From assembly GCF_040676615.1 (NCBI RefSeq), contig NZ_JBFAPI010000001.1, positions 682,001-746,000 of the forward strand: a stretch of 64,000 nucleotides of DNA. Reading direction: 5' to 3'. The notes under the pieces were generated by a model. The model was not told the DNA's origin, did no database searches, and saw only the letters and a list, made by a program, of their open reading frames with translations. The stretch comes from Asanoa sp040676615 (lineage in GTDB: Bacteria; Actinomycetota; Actinomycetes; Mycobacteriales; Micromonosporaceae). Positions 48,813-57,913 of the stretch are shown piece after piece (the first letter of the stretch is position 1; each line of letters begins with the position of its first letter). Both the position numbers and the translations under genes were made by a program.

Positions 48813-49676
48813 TCAGGTTCTGGTCAGGGCCTCGTCGACGTCGAAGCCGCGGTCGATGCCGTGCGGCACGACGGCCTGCCCGGGCTCGAGCGCGAGCCGC
48901 CGGTCGTCCAGGAATACGTCGATCTTGTCGGGCTCGAACGAGACGTAGGTGGAGATCAGGCCCACCTCGGGCCAGGCCTCCTCGTAGGACCACGCGGCCC
49001 GGGCCCGGTCACCGATGTCGTAGTAGCTGGCCAGCCCCTTGTAGGGACAGAACGTCTGCCGCTCCACGGGGGTCAGCGCGGCCGGGTCGATGTCGTCGCG
49101 CGGTACGTACCAGCGCGGCGCGAAGCCCGATTCGAACAGCACCCGCGGGTGTACGGAGTCCGCGACCACCCGGTCGCCGTCGCGCACCACCAGGTGGCGC
49201 GAGGTGCGCCGGATGTCGATGCGGTGGTAGAGGTCGGCGGCGTGCCCGGTGATCCGCTCGTCCTCCTCGTAGAAGGCGTCCATCGGGTGCCAGGCGAAGG
49301 CGATCCGGCCGCGCAGCGGGCCGGCGTAGGTGGGCAGGTCGGCGAACCGCCAGGCCGCCCGCTCGGCCCGCGACCCTCCACGCTGGACGGTGAACCAGTC
49401 GACCGGGCCGAGGTCGCGGTGGGTGGTGACGTGGCCGGCCGGTTCCAGCACCGTCGGGTCGATGGCCGCCTCGGGGAAGTAGGCCACCGGGTAGCGGCCC
49501 GGCTCGTGCAGCAGCGTGACGTCGTCGCTGTCCGCGATCCAGTCGCCGCCGAACCGCACCCGCAGGCGGCGGCGCAGCGGTTCCGCGTACAGCAATCGCT
49601 CGGGTAGTGGGTCCGGGGTCAGGAACCGGCCGACGCTGCGCTGCGCCAGCGGGCCCTGCTGCCAGGAGAGTCCCAT
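48813..49676 (-). CDS. Tandem DUF427-domain protein
   Basis: 287 residues. Two DUF427 beta-barrel domains: ~30-150 (RRRLRVRFGGDWIADSDDV, then YPVAYFPEAAIDPTVL and RGRIAFAWHPMDAFYEED) and ~155-270 (RHLVVRDGDRVVADSVHPRVLFESG, RWYVPRDDID, TFCPYKGLASYYDI). The family has no established catalytic role. Flanked on both sides by paralogous atypical SDR genes with short gaps, which points to one transcript and a joint function. Confidence 0.82.
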   Translation of the reverse strand: MGLSWQQGPLAQRSVGRFLTPDPLPERLLYAEPLRRRLRVRFGGDWIADSDDVTLLHEPGRYPVAYFPEAAIDPTVLEPAGHVTTHRDLGPVDWFTVQRGGSRAERAAWRFADLPTYAGPLRGRIAFAWHPMDAFYEEDERITGHAADLYHRIDIRRTSRHLVVRDGDRVVADSVHPRVLFESGFAPRWYVPRDDIDPAALTPVERQTFCPYKGLASYYDIGDRARAAWSYEEAWPEVGLISTYVSFEPDKIDVFLDDRRLALEPGQAVVPHGIDRGFDVDEALTRT

Positions 49677-49690
49677 CGGTCGTCCTTCCG

Positions 49691-50410
49691 TCAGGTGAGC
49701 GGCTCGCCGCCGTCGACGTGCAGCGTCGTGCCGGTCAGGAACGGGCTGGTCATGGCGAACAGCACGCCGTCGGCGATGTCGCCGGTGGTGCCGATGCGGC
49801 CCGCGGGATTGCGGCCGCGGATGCGCGCGAAGTAGGCGGCCTTGCCCTGGTCGCCGAACTCGTCCCAGGCGCCGGTGTCGACCACGCCGGGGGAGATGGC
49901 GTTGACCCGGATCGGCGCGAGTTCCAGGGCCAGGGAGCGGGCCAGCACCTCGACGGCGCCGTTCGTGATCGCCACCGCCAGCGTGCCCACCGCGATCTTG
50001 GCGGCGGCGACGCCGGAGAACAGCGTGATCGAGCCGCCGTCGCGCATCCGCGGTGCGAGGTGCTTGGCCAGCATCAACGGGCCGATCACCTTGGTGTCGA
50101 ACGACGTGCGCACCTTGTCGCGGTCGAGGTCGGCCAGCTGGCCGCGGGCCCGGGCCGACGCCGTCGACACCACGTGGTCGACGCCGTCGAGCCGCCGGCC
50201 GAGCGCGGCGATGGACTCCTCGTCGGTCAGGTCGACCCGCTCGGCGATGATGTCCGGCTCGCCCGCGTAGGCGTCGGCCAGGCCGTCGCGGTCCCGGCCG
50301 GCTGCGACGACCCGCGCCCCCGCGTCACGGGCGGCGACCGCCACCGCGCGGGCCATCCCACCGCCCCGGCCGACGACGAGAACCCGCTGGTCCTTGAGCA
50401 GTCCAGACAT
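49691..50410 (-). CDS. SDR-family protein with atypical active site (copy 1)
   Basis: 239 residues. VVGRGGGMARAVAVAA glycine motif, STASARARGQL instead of NNAG, and LAVAITNGAVEVLARS where YxxxK is expected; Tyr and Lys are missing as in the paralogue at 48078-48794. SD GGAAGGAG precedes ATG 50410. First gene of the SDR-DUF427-SDR run and divergent from the LAL regulator gene (109 nt between starts), its possible controller. Confidence 0.8.
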   Translation of the reverse strand: MSGLLKDQRVLVVGRGGGMARAVAVAARDAGARVVAAGRDRDGLADAYAGEPDIIAERVDLTDEESIAALGRRLDGVDHVVSTASARARGQLADLDRDKVRTSFDTKVIGPLMLAKHLAPRMRDGGSITLFSGVAAAKIAVGTLAVAITNGAVEVLARSLALELAPIRVNAISPGVVDTGAWDEFGDQGKAAYFARIRGRNPAGRIGTTGDIADGVLFAMTSPFLTGTTLHVDGGEPLT

Positions 50411-50519
50411 CGGTTCTCCTTCCTTCCGGCCCAAGCGTCCGGCCGGACCGCGGCGCGGCGCATCCGCCAGTGGCCAGCGATCGACGCCGGCCTGCCGGAC
50501 CGGGCGATAGCGTGGTTCT

Positions 50520-53273
50520 GTGCACCGGCCCACTTACCTGCCGGGGTGGAACGGCGCGGCGGAGCTGACCGGCCGCCGCGGCGAGTGTGTGGTGCTCGAC
50601 GACCTGGTCCGGGCCGTGCGTTCGGGTGACAGCCGTGCACTGGTGTTGCACGGTGAGGCCGGTGTGGGCAAGACCGCCCTCGTCGACCGTCTGGTCGTGC
50701 GGACGCAGGGTTGCCGGGTGGCCCGCGCCGCCGGCATCCAGTCGGAGATGGAGCTGCCGTTCGCCGGCCTCCACCAGCTCTGCGCGCCGATGCTCGACCA
50801 GCTGGACCGCCTCCCCGCGCCGCAACGCGACGCGCTGCGCACCATCTTCGGCCTCAGCGCCGCTCCGGCGCCGGACCGGTTCATGGTCGGCCTGGCCGTG
50901 CTGGGGTTGTTGTCGGCGGTCGCCGAGCAACGTCCGCTGCTGTGTCTCGTCGACGACCAGCAGTGGCTGGACCGCGCCTCCACGCAGGTGCTGGCGTTCG
51001 TCGCGCGGCGGCTCGGCGCTGAGTCGGTCGGGCTGGTCTTCGCCGCCCGCACCGTGCACTCCGAGCTCGCCGCGCTCCCGGCGCTCGAGGTCGGCGCGCT
51101 GCCCGACGCCGACGCGCGCGCGCTGTTGGACGCGGCGCTGGCCGGACCCCTCGACGCACGGGTACGCGACCAGATCGTCGCCGAGGCCCGCGGCAACCCC
51201 CTCGCGCTGCTGGAACTGCCGCGGGGGATCACACCGGCCGAACTGGCCGGCGGGTTCGGGCTGCCGGGTGCCGGAGTGGGTGGCATGGAAGAGCAGTTCC
51301 AGCGCCGGGTGGCCGCCCTGCCGGAGCCGACCAGACGGTTCCTGCTGCTGATGGCGGCCGACCCGACCGGTGACCCGGCCGTGCTGGCGCGCGCGGCGGC
51401 CAACCGGGGCATCGACTCCGGATCAGCGGTGCCGGCCGCCGACGCCGGCCTGGCCGACTTCGGCGCCCGGGCCCGCTTCCGCCACCCGCTGGTCCGCTCG
51501 GCGGTCTACCGCTCGGCACCCGCGAACGAGCGACGGGCCGCGCACCGCGCCCTGGCCGACGCGACCGACGCCCGCCGCGAACCCGACCGGCGGGCCTGGC
51601 ACCGGGCCGCGGCCACGGCCCGACCGGACGAGGACGTGGCAGCGGAGCTGGACCGCTCGGCCGATCGGGCCCGGGCACGCGGCGGCCTGGCCGCGGCGGC
51701 CGCGTTCCTGCAGCGGGCCGCGTCCCTGACCCCCGACCCCGCCCAGCGGGCCGGTCGGGCGTTGGCCGCCGCCGAGGCCGAGGTGCGGACCGGCGGCTTC
51801 GACGCCGCGCTGGAGCTGCTGGACGTGGCCGCCGACGGCCCGCTCACCGACGGCCAGCAGGCCCGCACCGACCTGGTGCACGCGCAGCTGGCCTTCGTCG
51901 CCAACCGGGGCAACGATGCCCCGGTCCTGCTGGTCCAGGCCGCCCAACGGCTCGCCCGGGTCGACCCGGCGCTGTCCCGGGCGACCTACCTCGACGCGCT
52001 GTCCGCCGCGATCTTCGCCGGTCGCCGGGCCGCACCGGGCGGCACCGTCCGCGACGTGGCCCGGGCCGCGCGTGCCGCGCCACCCGCGCCGGACCCGGGC
52101 GTCGCCGACCTGCTCATCGACGGCACGGTGGCCGCCTACACCGACGGGTACGCGGCCGGCCTGCCGGCACTGCGCGAGGCAATGCGCGACCTCGGCACCG
52201 GCCGGTCGGCGGCGGAGCTCGACGTGCTCTGGATGGCCAGCACCACCGCGCTGCGGATCGCGGACGACGAACGGTGGGACGTCCTGTCGGCCCGGCATCT
52301 CGAACTGGCCCGGGAGCGGGGCGCGCTCAGCGAGTTGCCGTTGGCCCTGACGAACCGCGCCTACCTGCTGTTGTTCACCGGTGACCTGGCCGGCGCGGCG
52401 TCGCTGACGGCTGAAGCGATGGCGGTCACCGAGGCGACCGGCAGCAACCTGGCGCCCTACAGCGCGCTGGGTCTGGCGGCCTTCCGCGGCGACGGTCCGG
52501 CGGCGGTCGCGCTGGTCGACGCCACCCGGACCGACGTGACCCGGCGCGGCGAGGGCATCGGGATCACGTTCGCGGAATGGGCGAGCGCGCTCGTGCACAA
52601 CGGACTGGGGGACTACCCGACGGCGCTGGAGGCCGCCGGCCGGGCCACCGCCTACCAGGCCGACCAGGGCGCGGGGATCTGGGCATTGGTCGAGCTGATC
52701 GAGGCCGCGACCCGGTGCGACGCGGCCCCGACGGTGGCCGACGCGTTCGACCGGCTGGCGGAGATGATGACGGCGAGCGGCACCGACTGGGCGCTCGGCA
52801 TCCAGGCCCGCTCGCAGGCGCTGCTGACCGGCGGTGACGCCGCCGACGGCCATTACCGGACCGCGATCGTCCACCTCGAACGGACCCGGCTGCGGGTCGA
52901 CCTCGCCCGGGCGCACCTGCTCTACGGGGAGTGGCTGCGCCGCGAGCGCCGTCCCACGGACGCCCGCGAGCAACTGCGCAGGGCACACGACATGTTCGAC
53001 GCCATGGGTACGGCCGCGTTCGCCGAGCGGGCCGCGCGCGAGCTGCGGGCCGCTGGTGGGAACAGCAACCCGCGGGTGCCGGCGCCGCAGGGCGAACTGA
53101 CCGTGCAGGAGGCCCAGATCGCCCGGATGGCCGCCGACGGCCTGTCCAACCCCGAGATCGCCACCCGGCTGTTCATCAGCGCGCGCACCGTCCAATATCA
53201 CCTGCGCAAGGTCTTCACGAAGCTCGGCATCACCTCACGCAGCCAACTCGACCGGGTCCTACCCGCCGGCTGA
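50520..53273 (+). CDS. LAL-type LuxR-family transcriptional regulator
   Basis: 917 residues. AAA/NB-ARC ATPase at the N-terminus (Walker A GEAGVGKTA, residues 45-53; Walker B-like LLCLVDDQQWLD), a long helical TPR-like middle, and a LuxR helix-turn-helix in the last ~60 residues (LTVQEAQIARMAADGLSNPEIATRLF, then VQYHLRKVFTKLGI). Typical large ATP-binding LuxR regulator of actinomycetes; the ligand is unknown. GTG start 50520. Confidence 0.88.
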   Translation: MHRPTYLPGWNGAAELTGRRGECVVLDDLVRAVRSGDSRALVLHGEAGVGKTALVDRLVVRTQGCRVARAAGIQSEMELPFAGLHQLCAPMLDQLDRLPAPQRDALRTIFGLSAAPAPDRFMVGLAVLGLLSAVAEQRPLLCLVDDQQWLDRASTQVLAFVARRLGAESVGLVFAARTVHSELAALPALEVGALPDADARALLDAALAGPLDARVRDQIVAEARGNPLALLELPRGITPAELAGGFGLPGAGVGGMEEQFQRRVAALPEPTRRFLLLMAADPTGDPAVLARAAANRGIDSGSAVPAADAGLADFGARARFRHPLVRSAVYRSAPANERRAAHRALADATDARREPDRRAWHRAAATARPDEDVAAELDRSADRARARGGLAAAAAFLQRAASLTPDPAQRAGRALAAAEAEVRTGGFDAALELLDVAADGPLTDGQQARTDLVHAQLAFVANRGNDAPVLLVQAAQRLARVDPALSRATYLDALSAAIFAGRRAAPGGTVRDVARAARAAPPAPDPGVADLLIDGTVAAYTDGYAAGLPALREAMRDLGTGRSAAELDVLWMASTTALRIADDERWDVLSARHLELARERGALSELPLALTNRAYLLLFTGDLAGAASLTAEAMAVTEATGSNLAPYSALGLAAFRGDGPAAVALVDATRTDVTRRGEGIGITFAEWASALVHNGLGDYPTALEAAGRATAYQADQGAGIWALVELIEAATRCDAAPTVADAFDRLAEMMTASGTDWALGIQARSQALLTGGDAADGHYRTAIVHLERTRLRVDLARAHLLYGEWLRRERRPTDAREQLRRAHDMFDAMGTAAFAERAARELRAAGGNSNPRVPAPQGELTVQEAQIARMAADGLSNPEIATRLFISARTVQYHLRKVFTKLGITSRSQLDRVLPAG

Positions 53274-53290
53274 GGTTGAGTGACCACGGA

Positions 53291-54013
53291 CTACTGCTGG
53301 AGTCGGGAAATGATGTCGGCGTGAAAGGTCAGCGTGTATTTTCCGATCCGGAGTTGGTCGTTGGGGGTGAGGAGAAACTGCTCGCCGACGACCAGGCTCT
53401 TGGCATTCAGATACGTGCCGTTGGTGCTTCTCAGATCCTCGATGGTGAAGTTGACTCCGGTGCGCGAAATGCGCGCGTGGCTGCGCGAAACCGATTCGTC
53501 GGTCAGCTGGACACGAGAATTGTGATCGCGGCCGATGGTGATCGGCGTGTCCTCGAAATCCCAGCGTGCACCCTTGCCGGGCCCCCGGGTGACCTCGAGG
53601 GTCGCGCGTGCCAGCATGAGATCCTCGTGCATCGGCGTCGCGAGGCCCTTTCCGCTGGTCTTGACGACCATGTCCTGGACGCGCGAGAGCAGTTGGCTGA
53701 CGTCTGCCGCGGTCCATTTGGTGTGTAGTTGTTCGACGGTCTCATCTGGATCGACGCCGTCCGCCCAGGTGGCCATCATGTGAATGAGCCGTTCCGCGAT
53801 GGACCACGGCAGGAGATGCTCGCCCCGCAGCGCCTGGAGCGCGAAATTGCCGGCGATCGTCGCGGCCGGGTCATCCTGACTGCCCAGCGCCAGGTTGAGA
53901 TAGAAAAGTTTCGGCGAACCCGACTGCCGATAGAGGTCGCGAACCGCGGAGGTGAAGTCTCTTATTCCTTCTGGCAGGTCATCAAGAGGCGGCAATGGCG
54001 GCTCTGGTCCCAC
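53291..54013 (-). CDS. HTH-like plus FHA-domain protein
   Basis: 240 residues. The N-terminal ~105 residues (TSAVRDLYRQSGSPKLFYLN, then FALQALRGEHLLPWSIAERLI) resemble the helical, HTH-like N-terminal module found on many actinobacterial STAND and kinase-linked proteins. A forkhead-associated domain fills ~145-235: G161R162, S178-H179 and N198G199 are the phospho-threonine-binding positions. It should bind a Thr-phosphorylated partner. GTG start with AAGGAGG SD. Less GC-saturated codons than neighbours. Divergent, 161 nt, from the NACHT gene. Confidence 0.8.
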   Translation of the reverse strand: MGPEPPLPPLDDLPEGIRDFTSAVRDLYRQSGSPKLFYLNLALGSQDDPAATIAGNFALQALRGEHLLPWSIAERLIHMMATWADGVDPDETVEQLHTKWTAADVSQLLSRVQDMVVKTSGKGLATPMHEDLMLARATLEVTRGPGKGARWDFEDTPITIGRDHNSRVQLTDESVSRSHARISRTGVNFTIEDLRSTNGTYLNAKSLVVGEQFLLTPNDQLRIGKYTLTFHADIISRLQQ

Positions 54014-54174
54014 CGCACCTCCTTCATGATCGAGCCCGTCGATCCGTGGCAGTGAACATATTAGACTGTCGCAGGAGACGCTGCTCCACCGGAAAAGCCG
54101 ATCTTTGCCCCGTTTTGGGCCCGTTCCATCACCGTGTTCAATCAGGATCGCCGGCCCCAGAAAGGATCGTGGCG
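54014..54174. promoter_or_regulatory. Divergent FHA / NACHT promoter region
   Basis: 161 nt with clearly higher A+T than surrounding DNA (for example around ACATATTAGACTG and TTTGCCCCGTTTTGG). SDs for both genes are visible (AAGGAGG for FHA; AAAGGA at 54161-54166 for NACHT). Specific promoter boxes are not assigned. Confidence 0.45.
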
Positions 54175-57100
54175 ATGTTTGACGTGGCGATTGCGGGGCT
54201 TGCGAAGGGGATCGCGACCCGCGCGGTCGGCGACTGGCTCAAGCAGCGAACGGCGCGTGCGCGGCAGGGCCAGAGTCTGACGAGTCTCATCGAGATCACC
54301 TTTATCGATCGATACGCGCGCAAGGACTTTCAACGCCAGTTCGAGGCGATCTGCGACCAGGTCGAGCAGCGACTGCTGTTGACCTGGGACGGCAAGTTCC
54401 AATACCTCGACGCCACCGAGCGGCGCGCATGCGTGCTCGCGGTCACCGACATCGTCGCGCGGCAGAGGGTGACCGACCGCACGCTGATGGCCGCTGATAT
54501 GGACGCGGTGAAGCTCGCCGCCCAGCTTCGGGAAAATGGCAAACCTCTCGAGGGCTACGGGCTCAGCGCCGAGGGCGACGCTTTTGCCGCGCGGTTGCTC
54601 GTCGACAGCTGCGAATATCTCATTCAGCTCGCGCAGGTGCTTCCCGAGTACGCGGCGCGGGTCGACGCGCAGATTCTTGCCCGCCTGTCGACCCTCTCGG
54701 AGCAGGTGCGGCAGATGTTGGAGCGGATGCCGCGGTCCGTCCGCGACGATACGCCCGATGACGACGCGGAGTTCCTGCAGAAATATCTGGCGTTCATCAG
54801 CAAGGACCTCGATTCGCTCGACCTGATCGGCGTCGATGTTCCGGACGCCATCAACAGAGCGACGCTCAGCGTCGCCTACCTGAGCCTGACCGTGTCGAGT
54901 GCGGCCACGCGTTCGGTGATCGGCGGGTCGGAGAGCAGCGGGCGTGCGGCGGACGCGAGCCTCGTCGCCAGCCGGCGGATCCGGGTCGAGGACGCGCTGG
55001 CGAAGAGCCGGCGGTCCTTGATCATGGGCGAGGCCGGCTCCGGCAAGACGACCTTGCTCAGGTGGCTCGCGGTCACGGCTGCCCGGTCCACCTTCACCGA
55101 CAAGCTCCGCGGTTGGAACGACCAGATCCCGCTACTGGTCCCGTTGCGCCACTTCGACAACACCGGCCTGCCGGCGCCGTCTGATCTGTTGCGCCTCTGC
55201 TCACCGGCGATCGCGGCGGGCGAGCCATCGGGCTGGACCATGCGCCAACTCGCGTCCGGCAGGGTCCTGCTGCTGGTCGATGGAATGGACGAGTTGGGTC
55301 CGACTCAACGGCGGAACGCGGCTTCCTGGTTGCGACAACTGTCTCACCTCCACGATCTCAACATCGTCGTCACGAGCCGCCCGGCGGCCGTCGCCGCCGA
55401 TCGGTTGAGCGACGCGGGCTTCGAGAGCGTGATGCTGGAGCCGATGAACCGTGAAGACGTGCGGGTTTTCGTGCGGCAATGGCACCAGGCGGTCTGGCAC
55501 GCGGGTCGCGAGCGTGCGTCGGCGCCCGATCGCGCCACCATGGACGTCGCGGAGCGCAGCGTTCTCGGACAACTGGACGCCCGCCCCCACCTACGCAGAC
55601 TCGCGACCACACCGCTGCTGTGCGCACTGGTCTGCGCGTTGAACATCTCGCGCCACAGCCGGCTGCCGCGCGATCGGATGGAGATCTACAAGGCGGCCAT
55701 GGAGATGCTCGATCGCCGCGAGGTGGAACGGGGCCTGACCAGCGCGAGTGCCGCGCTGCTCTCGCCACGCCAGCGCCAGTACCTGTTGCAGGGGCTGGCG
55801 TGGCGGCTGGCCGAGCGCGCCAAGTCGGAGATGCCGAAGGGCCGCGCTGTCGAGTGGCTGGCCAACCGGCTGCGGCATCTGCCGATGGCGAGCCAGGCCC
55901 CATCGGCCGAGGAGGTGCTCGACGACTTCATCGCCCGAAGTGGAATCATCCGGGAGCCGGTCGCTGGACGAATCGATTTCATCCACAAGTCCTTCCTCGA
56001 GTTTCTGGCGGCGAAGGAGGCCACCGACGAGCTTCATGTCGACATCCTCATCGACAAGGCGCATCTGGATTGGTGGCGCGAGCTCGTCGTCATGGCCGCC
56101 GGCCACGCCAGCACCAAGGTGCAGGCCGAACTACTGGATGGCGTGCTGGGCCGGGCCCGGAGCGAACCGCGGCGCTCGCGACAGCTCGCGCTGGTAGCGA
56201 TCGCCTGCATGGAGACGTCGACCTATCTCTCCGCCGAGATACGCGAAGACCTGGACCGGGCGATCGACGCGGTGCTGCCGCCCCGCAACATCGCCGAGGC
56301 GCGGTCACTGGCGTCGGCGGGCGGGCACGTGTTGAAACGCCTGCCGACCGACCCGGCCGAACTCTCGGCCTCGTCGGCGGCCGCGGTGGTGCGCACCGCC
56401 GTATATGTCGGCGGCTCCGACGCGATCGCGTTCCTGCGTCACTTCGGCCATGACGAGCGCCCGGCCGTCGTTGCCCAACTCGTCGCCGGATGGGATTACT
56501 TCGACGCGGACTCCTATGCCGCCGAAGTGCTGGCGCCGTCGCCGCTGATCAACGGTTCGATCGAGATCGCCGACGTTCGGCAGCTGCATGCCGCGCGCCA
56601 CCTCCGACACCTCGAGCGGTTGGCCGCCGTTGCCGAACCGGCGGAGATCGCTGAACTCGCCGACGTCCCCGAACTGTCCGCTCTTGTCATCCGTCGCCGG
56701 CCGGAGGTCGCCGCCACCAGCCTTTCGCAGGTCGCGAAGCTGACATCGCTGCGAACCCTCGTGGTCGAGCCCGCCATCGCGGCGGACGAACTCGCGCGCC
56801 TGGGAGCGTTGACATCGCTGCAGCAATTGCACGCGGTGTTCACGGTCTCGCCGTCAAGCCTCGACTTTCTTGCCGAGTTCTCCGACCTCAGGTCGGTCGG
56901 CCTGCGCGTGCTCGACCAGGTGGGCGACCTGTCGGTGCTCACAGCGCTGCCACACCTGCGTGAGATCGCCCTCTGGCACCTCAGCGTTGATGCCACCCTG
57001 CCCGCCGCCGAACTCGCGCGAACGCTGGAGGATCTCACCCTCGTCGAGTACTACGGTGACGAGGTCGCGACGATGATCTCCTCCTTGTCGGCGCTGCGAC

Positions 57101-57504
57101 GGCTGCGGGTCTTCCAGAGCGACGGGTTGACGTCGCTCCGGCCGCTGACGTCGTTGCCTTTGCTGGAACTCTGGCTCAGAGACTGCGGTGGGCTAAGCGA
57201 TCTCGACCAGCTGAGCGAGATCAAGACACTGGAAACCCTGGTGTTGATCGATTGTCCGACCGGGGACCTCGGATTCCTCGCGAGGCTGCCCAGGCTGCGG
57301 GACCTCTATCTGCGCGTCGACGATCCGTTCGACCTCGCCGATCTGGGCGAGCGGGCCCGTCGCCTGCGGGTGCACCTCATCGGCGGGCAGCAGCTCGCCG
57401 GCCGGTTCGACGACCGCAGGGCTGGTCCGGTCGAGGTGCGCAGGGCGTGGAACGTCCTGCCCTCGTGGGACCGGATGCGCGGTTGGCAGGCCCGCACCGC
57501 ATAG
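54175..57504 (+). CDS. NACHT-LRR (NLR-like) STAND ATPase
   Basis: 1109 residues. The N-terminal ~230 residues are a helical domain like the NACHT N-terminal helical (NNH) domains of actinobacterial NLR-like proteins. The NACHT ATPase has Walker A GEAGSGKTT (285-293), Walker B VDGMDEL (368-374) and the following VVTSRP sensor. A helical region with FIHKSFLEFLAAKEA (winged-helix end) comes next, then roughly ten leucine-rich repeats at ~800-1060. Bacterial NACHT proteins can sense phage components and trigger defence. No nuclease, TIR or other known killing domain is seen, so the effector is unclear. ATG 54175 fits the SD. Confidence 0.85.
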   Translation: MFDVAIAGLAKGIATRAVGDWLKQRTARARQGQSLTSLIEITFIDRYARKDFQRQFEAICDQVEQRLLLTWDGKFQYLDATERRACVLAVTDIVARQRVTDRTLMAADMDAVKLAAQLRENGKPLEGYGLSAEGDAFAARLLVDSCEYLIQLAQVLPEYAARVDAQILARLSTLSEQVRQMLERMPRSVRDDTPDDDAEFLQKYLAFISKDLDSLDLIGVDVPDAINRATLSVAYLSLTVSSAATRSVIGGSESSGRAADASLVASRRIRVEDALAKSRRSLIMGEAGSGKTTLLRWLAVTAARSTFTDKLRGWNDQIPLLVPLRHFDNTGLPAPSDLLRLCSPAIAAGEPSGWTMRQLASGRVLLLVDGMDELGPTQRRNAASWLRQLSHLHDLNIVVTSRPAAVAADRLSDAGFESVMLEPMNREDVRVFVRQWHQAVWHAGRERASAPDRATMDVAERSVLGQLDARPHLRRLATTPLLCALVCALNISRHSRLPRDRMEIYKAAMEMLDRREVERGLTSASAALLSPRQRQYLLQGLAWRLAERAKSEMPKGRAVEWLANRLRHLPMASQAPSAEEVLDDFIARSGIIREPVAGRIDFIHKSFLEFLAAKEATDELHVDILIDKAHLDWWRELVVMAAGHASTKVQAELLDGVLGRARSEPRRSRQLALVAIACMETSTYLSAEIREDLDRAIDAVLPPRNIAEARSLASAGGHVLKRLPTDPAELSASSAAAVVRTAVYVGGSDAIAFLRHFGHDERPAVVAQLVAGWDYFDADSYAAEVLAPSPLINGSIEIADVRQLHAARHLRHLERLAAVAEPAEIAELADVPELSALVIRRRPEVAATSLSQVAKLTSLRTLVVEPAIAADELARLGALTSLQQLHAVFTVSPSSLDFLAEFSDLRSVGLRVLDQVGDLSVLTALPHLREIALWHLSVDATLPAAELARTLEDLTLVEYYGDEVATMISSLSALRRLRVFQSDGLTSLRPLTSLPLLELWLRDCGGLSDLDQLSEIKTLETLVLIDCPTGDLGFLARLPRLRDLYLRVDDPFDLADLGERARRLRVHLIGGQQLAGRFDDRRAGPVEVRRAWNVLPSWDRMRGWQARTA

Positions 57505-57541
57505 CCGGAACACGACTGCGGATAGACGTCGCGTGCGGTGC

Positions 57542-57820
57542 CTACGCCCTGGGCAGGTGTTCCTGGCGGCCGACCCGGTAGGCCGCGGCCAGCAGGACCG
57601 CGAAGGCCGGGTCGAGGTCCGCCGGCGCCCTGAGGCGGAAGGCGTGCAGCACGTTGCGGGCCGAGAGGACATCGACTCGGTGGATCGTCGGATGCGCGGC
57701 CGCGCGGGCCAACACGAGGTGGCCGTCCGGGCCGTGCCGACGCGGCATGAAGGCCGCGAAGCTCACGGCGGCTCTGGTCTTCTCCGGCAGCATCTCGACC
57801 GGCCCGCGGGCCTCGACCAC
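57542..57820 (-). CDS. DUF5655-like small protein, possibly N-terminally short
   Basis: 92 residues. GPVEMLPEKTRAAVSF, then IHRVDVLSARNVLHAFRLRAPADLDPAF and AAYRVGRQEHL fit the DUF5655 family, in which VGxxxHL is the usual end. Full domains are slightly longer at the N-terminus. The GTG at 57820 may be the true start, or the 5' end may have been lost, since the frame stays open upstream into a strong hairpin. Convergent with the NACHT gene. Confidence 0.55.
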   Translation of the reverse strand: MVEARGPVEMLPEKTRAAVSFAAFMPRRHGPDGHLVLARAAAHPTIHRVDVLSARNVLHAFRLRAPADLDPAFAVLLAAAYRVGRQEHLPRA

Positions 57821-57834
57821 CGCGCACGAAGAGA

Positions 57835-57872
57835 TCGCAGCCCGCGAAATGGGTCTGATTCGCGGGCTGCGA
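57835..57872 (-). terminator. 14-bp perfect hairpin after the glycan operon
   Basis: Arms 57835-57848 and 57859-57872 are perfect reverse complements around a 10-nt loop. It lies 42 nt beyond the stop (57914) of the last gene of the leftward glycan operon and just upstream of the DUF5655-like gene. Confidence 0.75.
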
Positions 57873-57913
57873 AGGTGCGGCCGCTGGTGGGCAGGCCTAC
57901 AGCGGCCGGTCGC

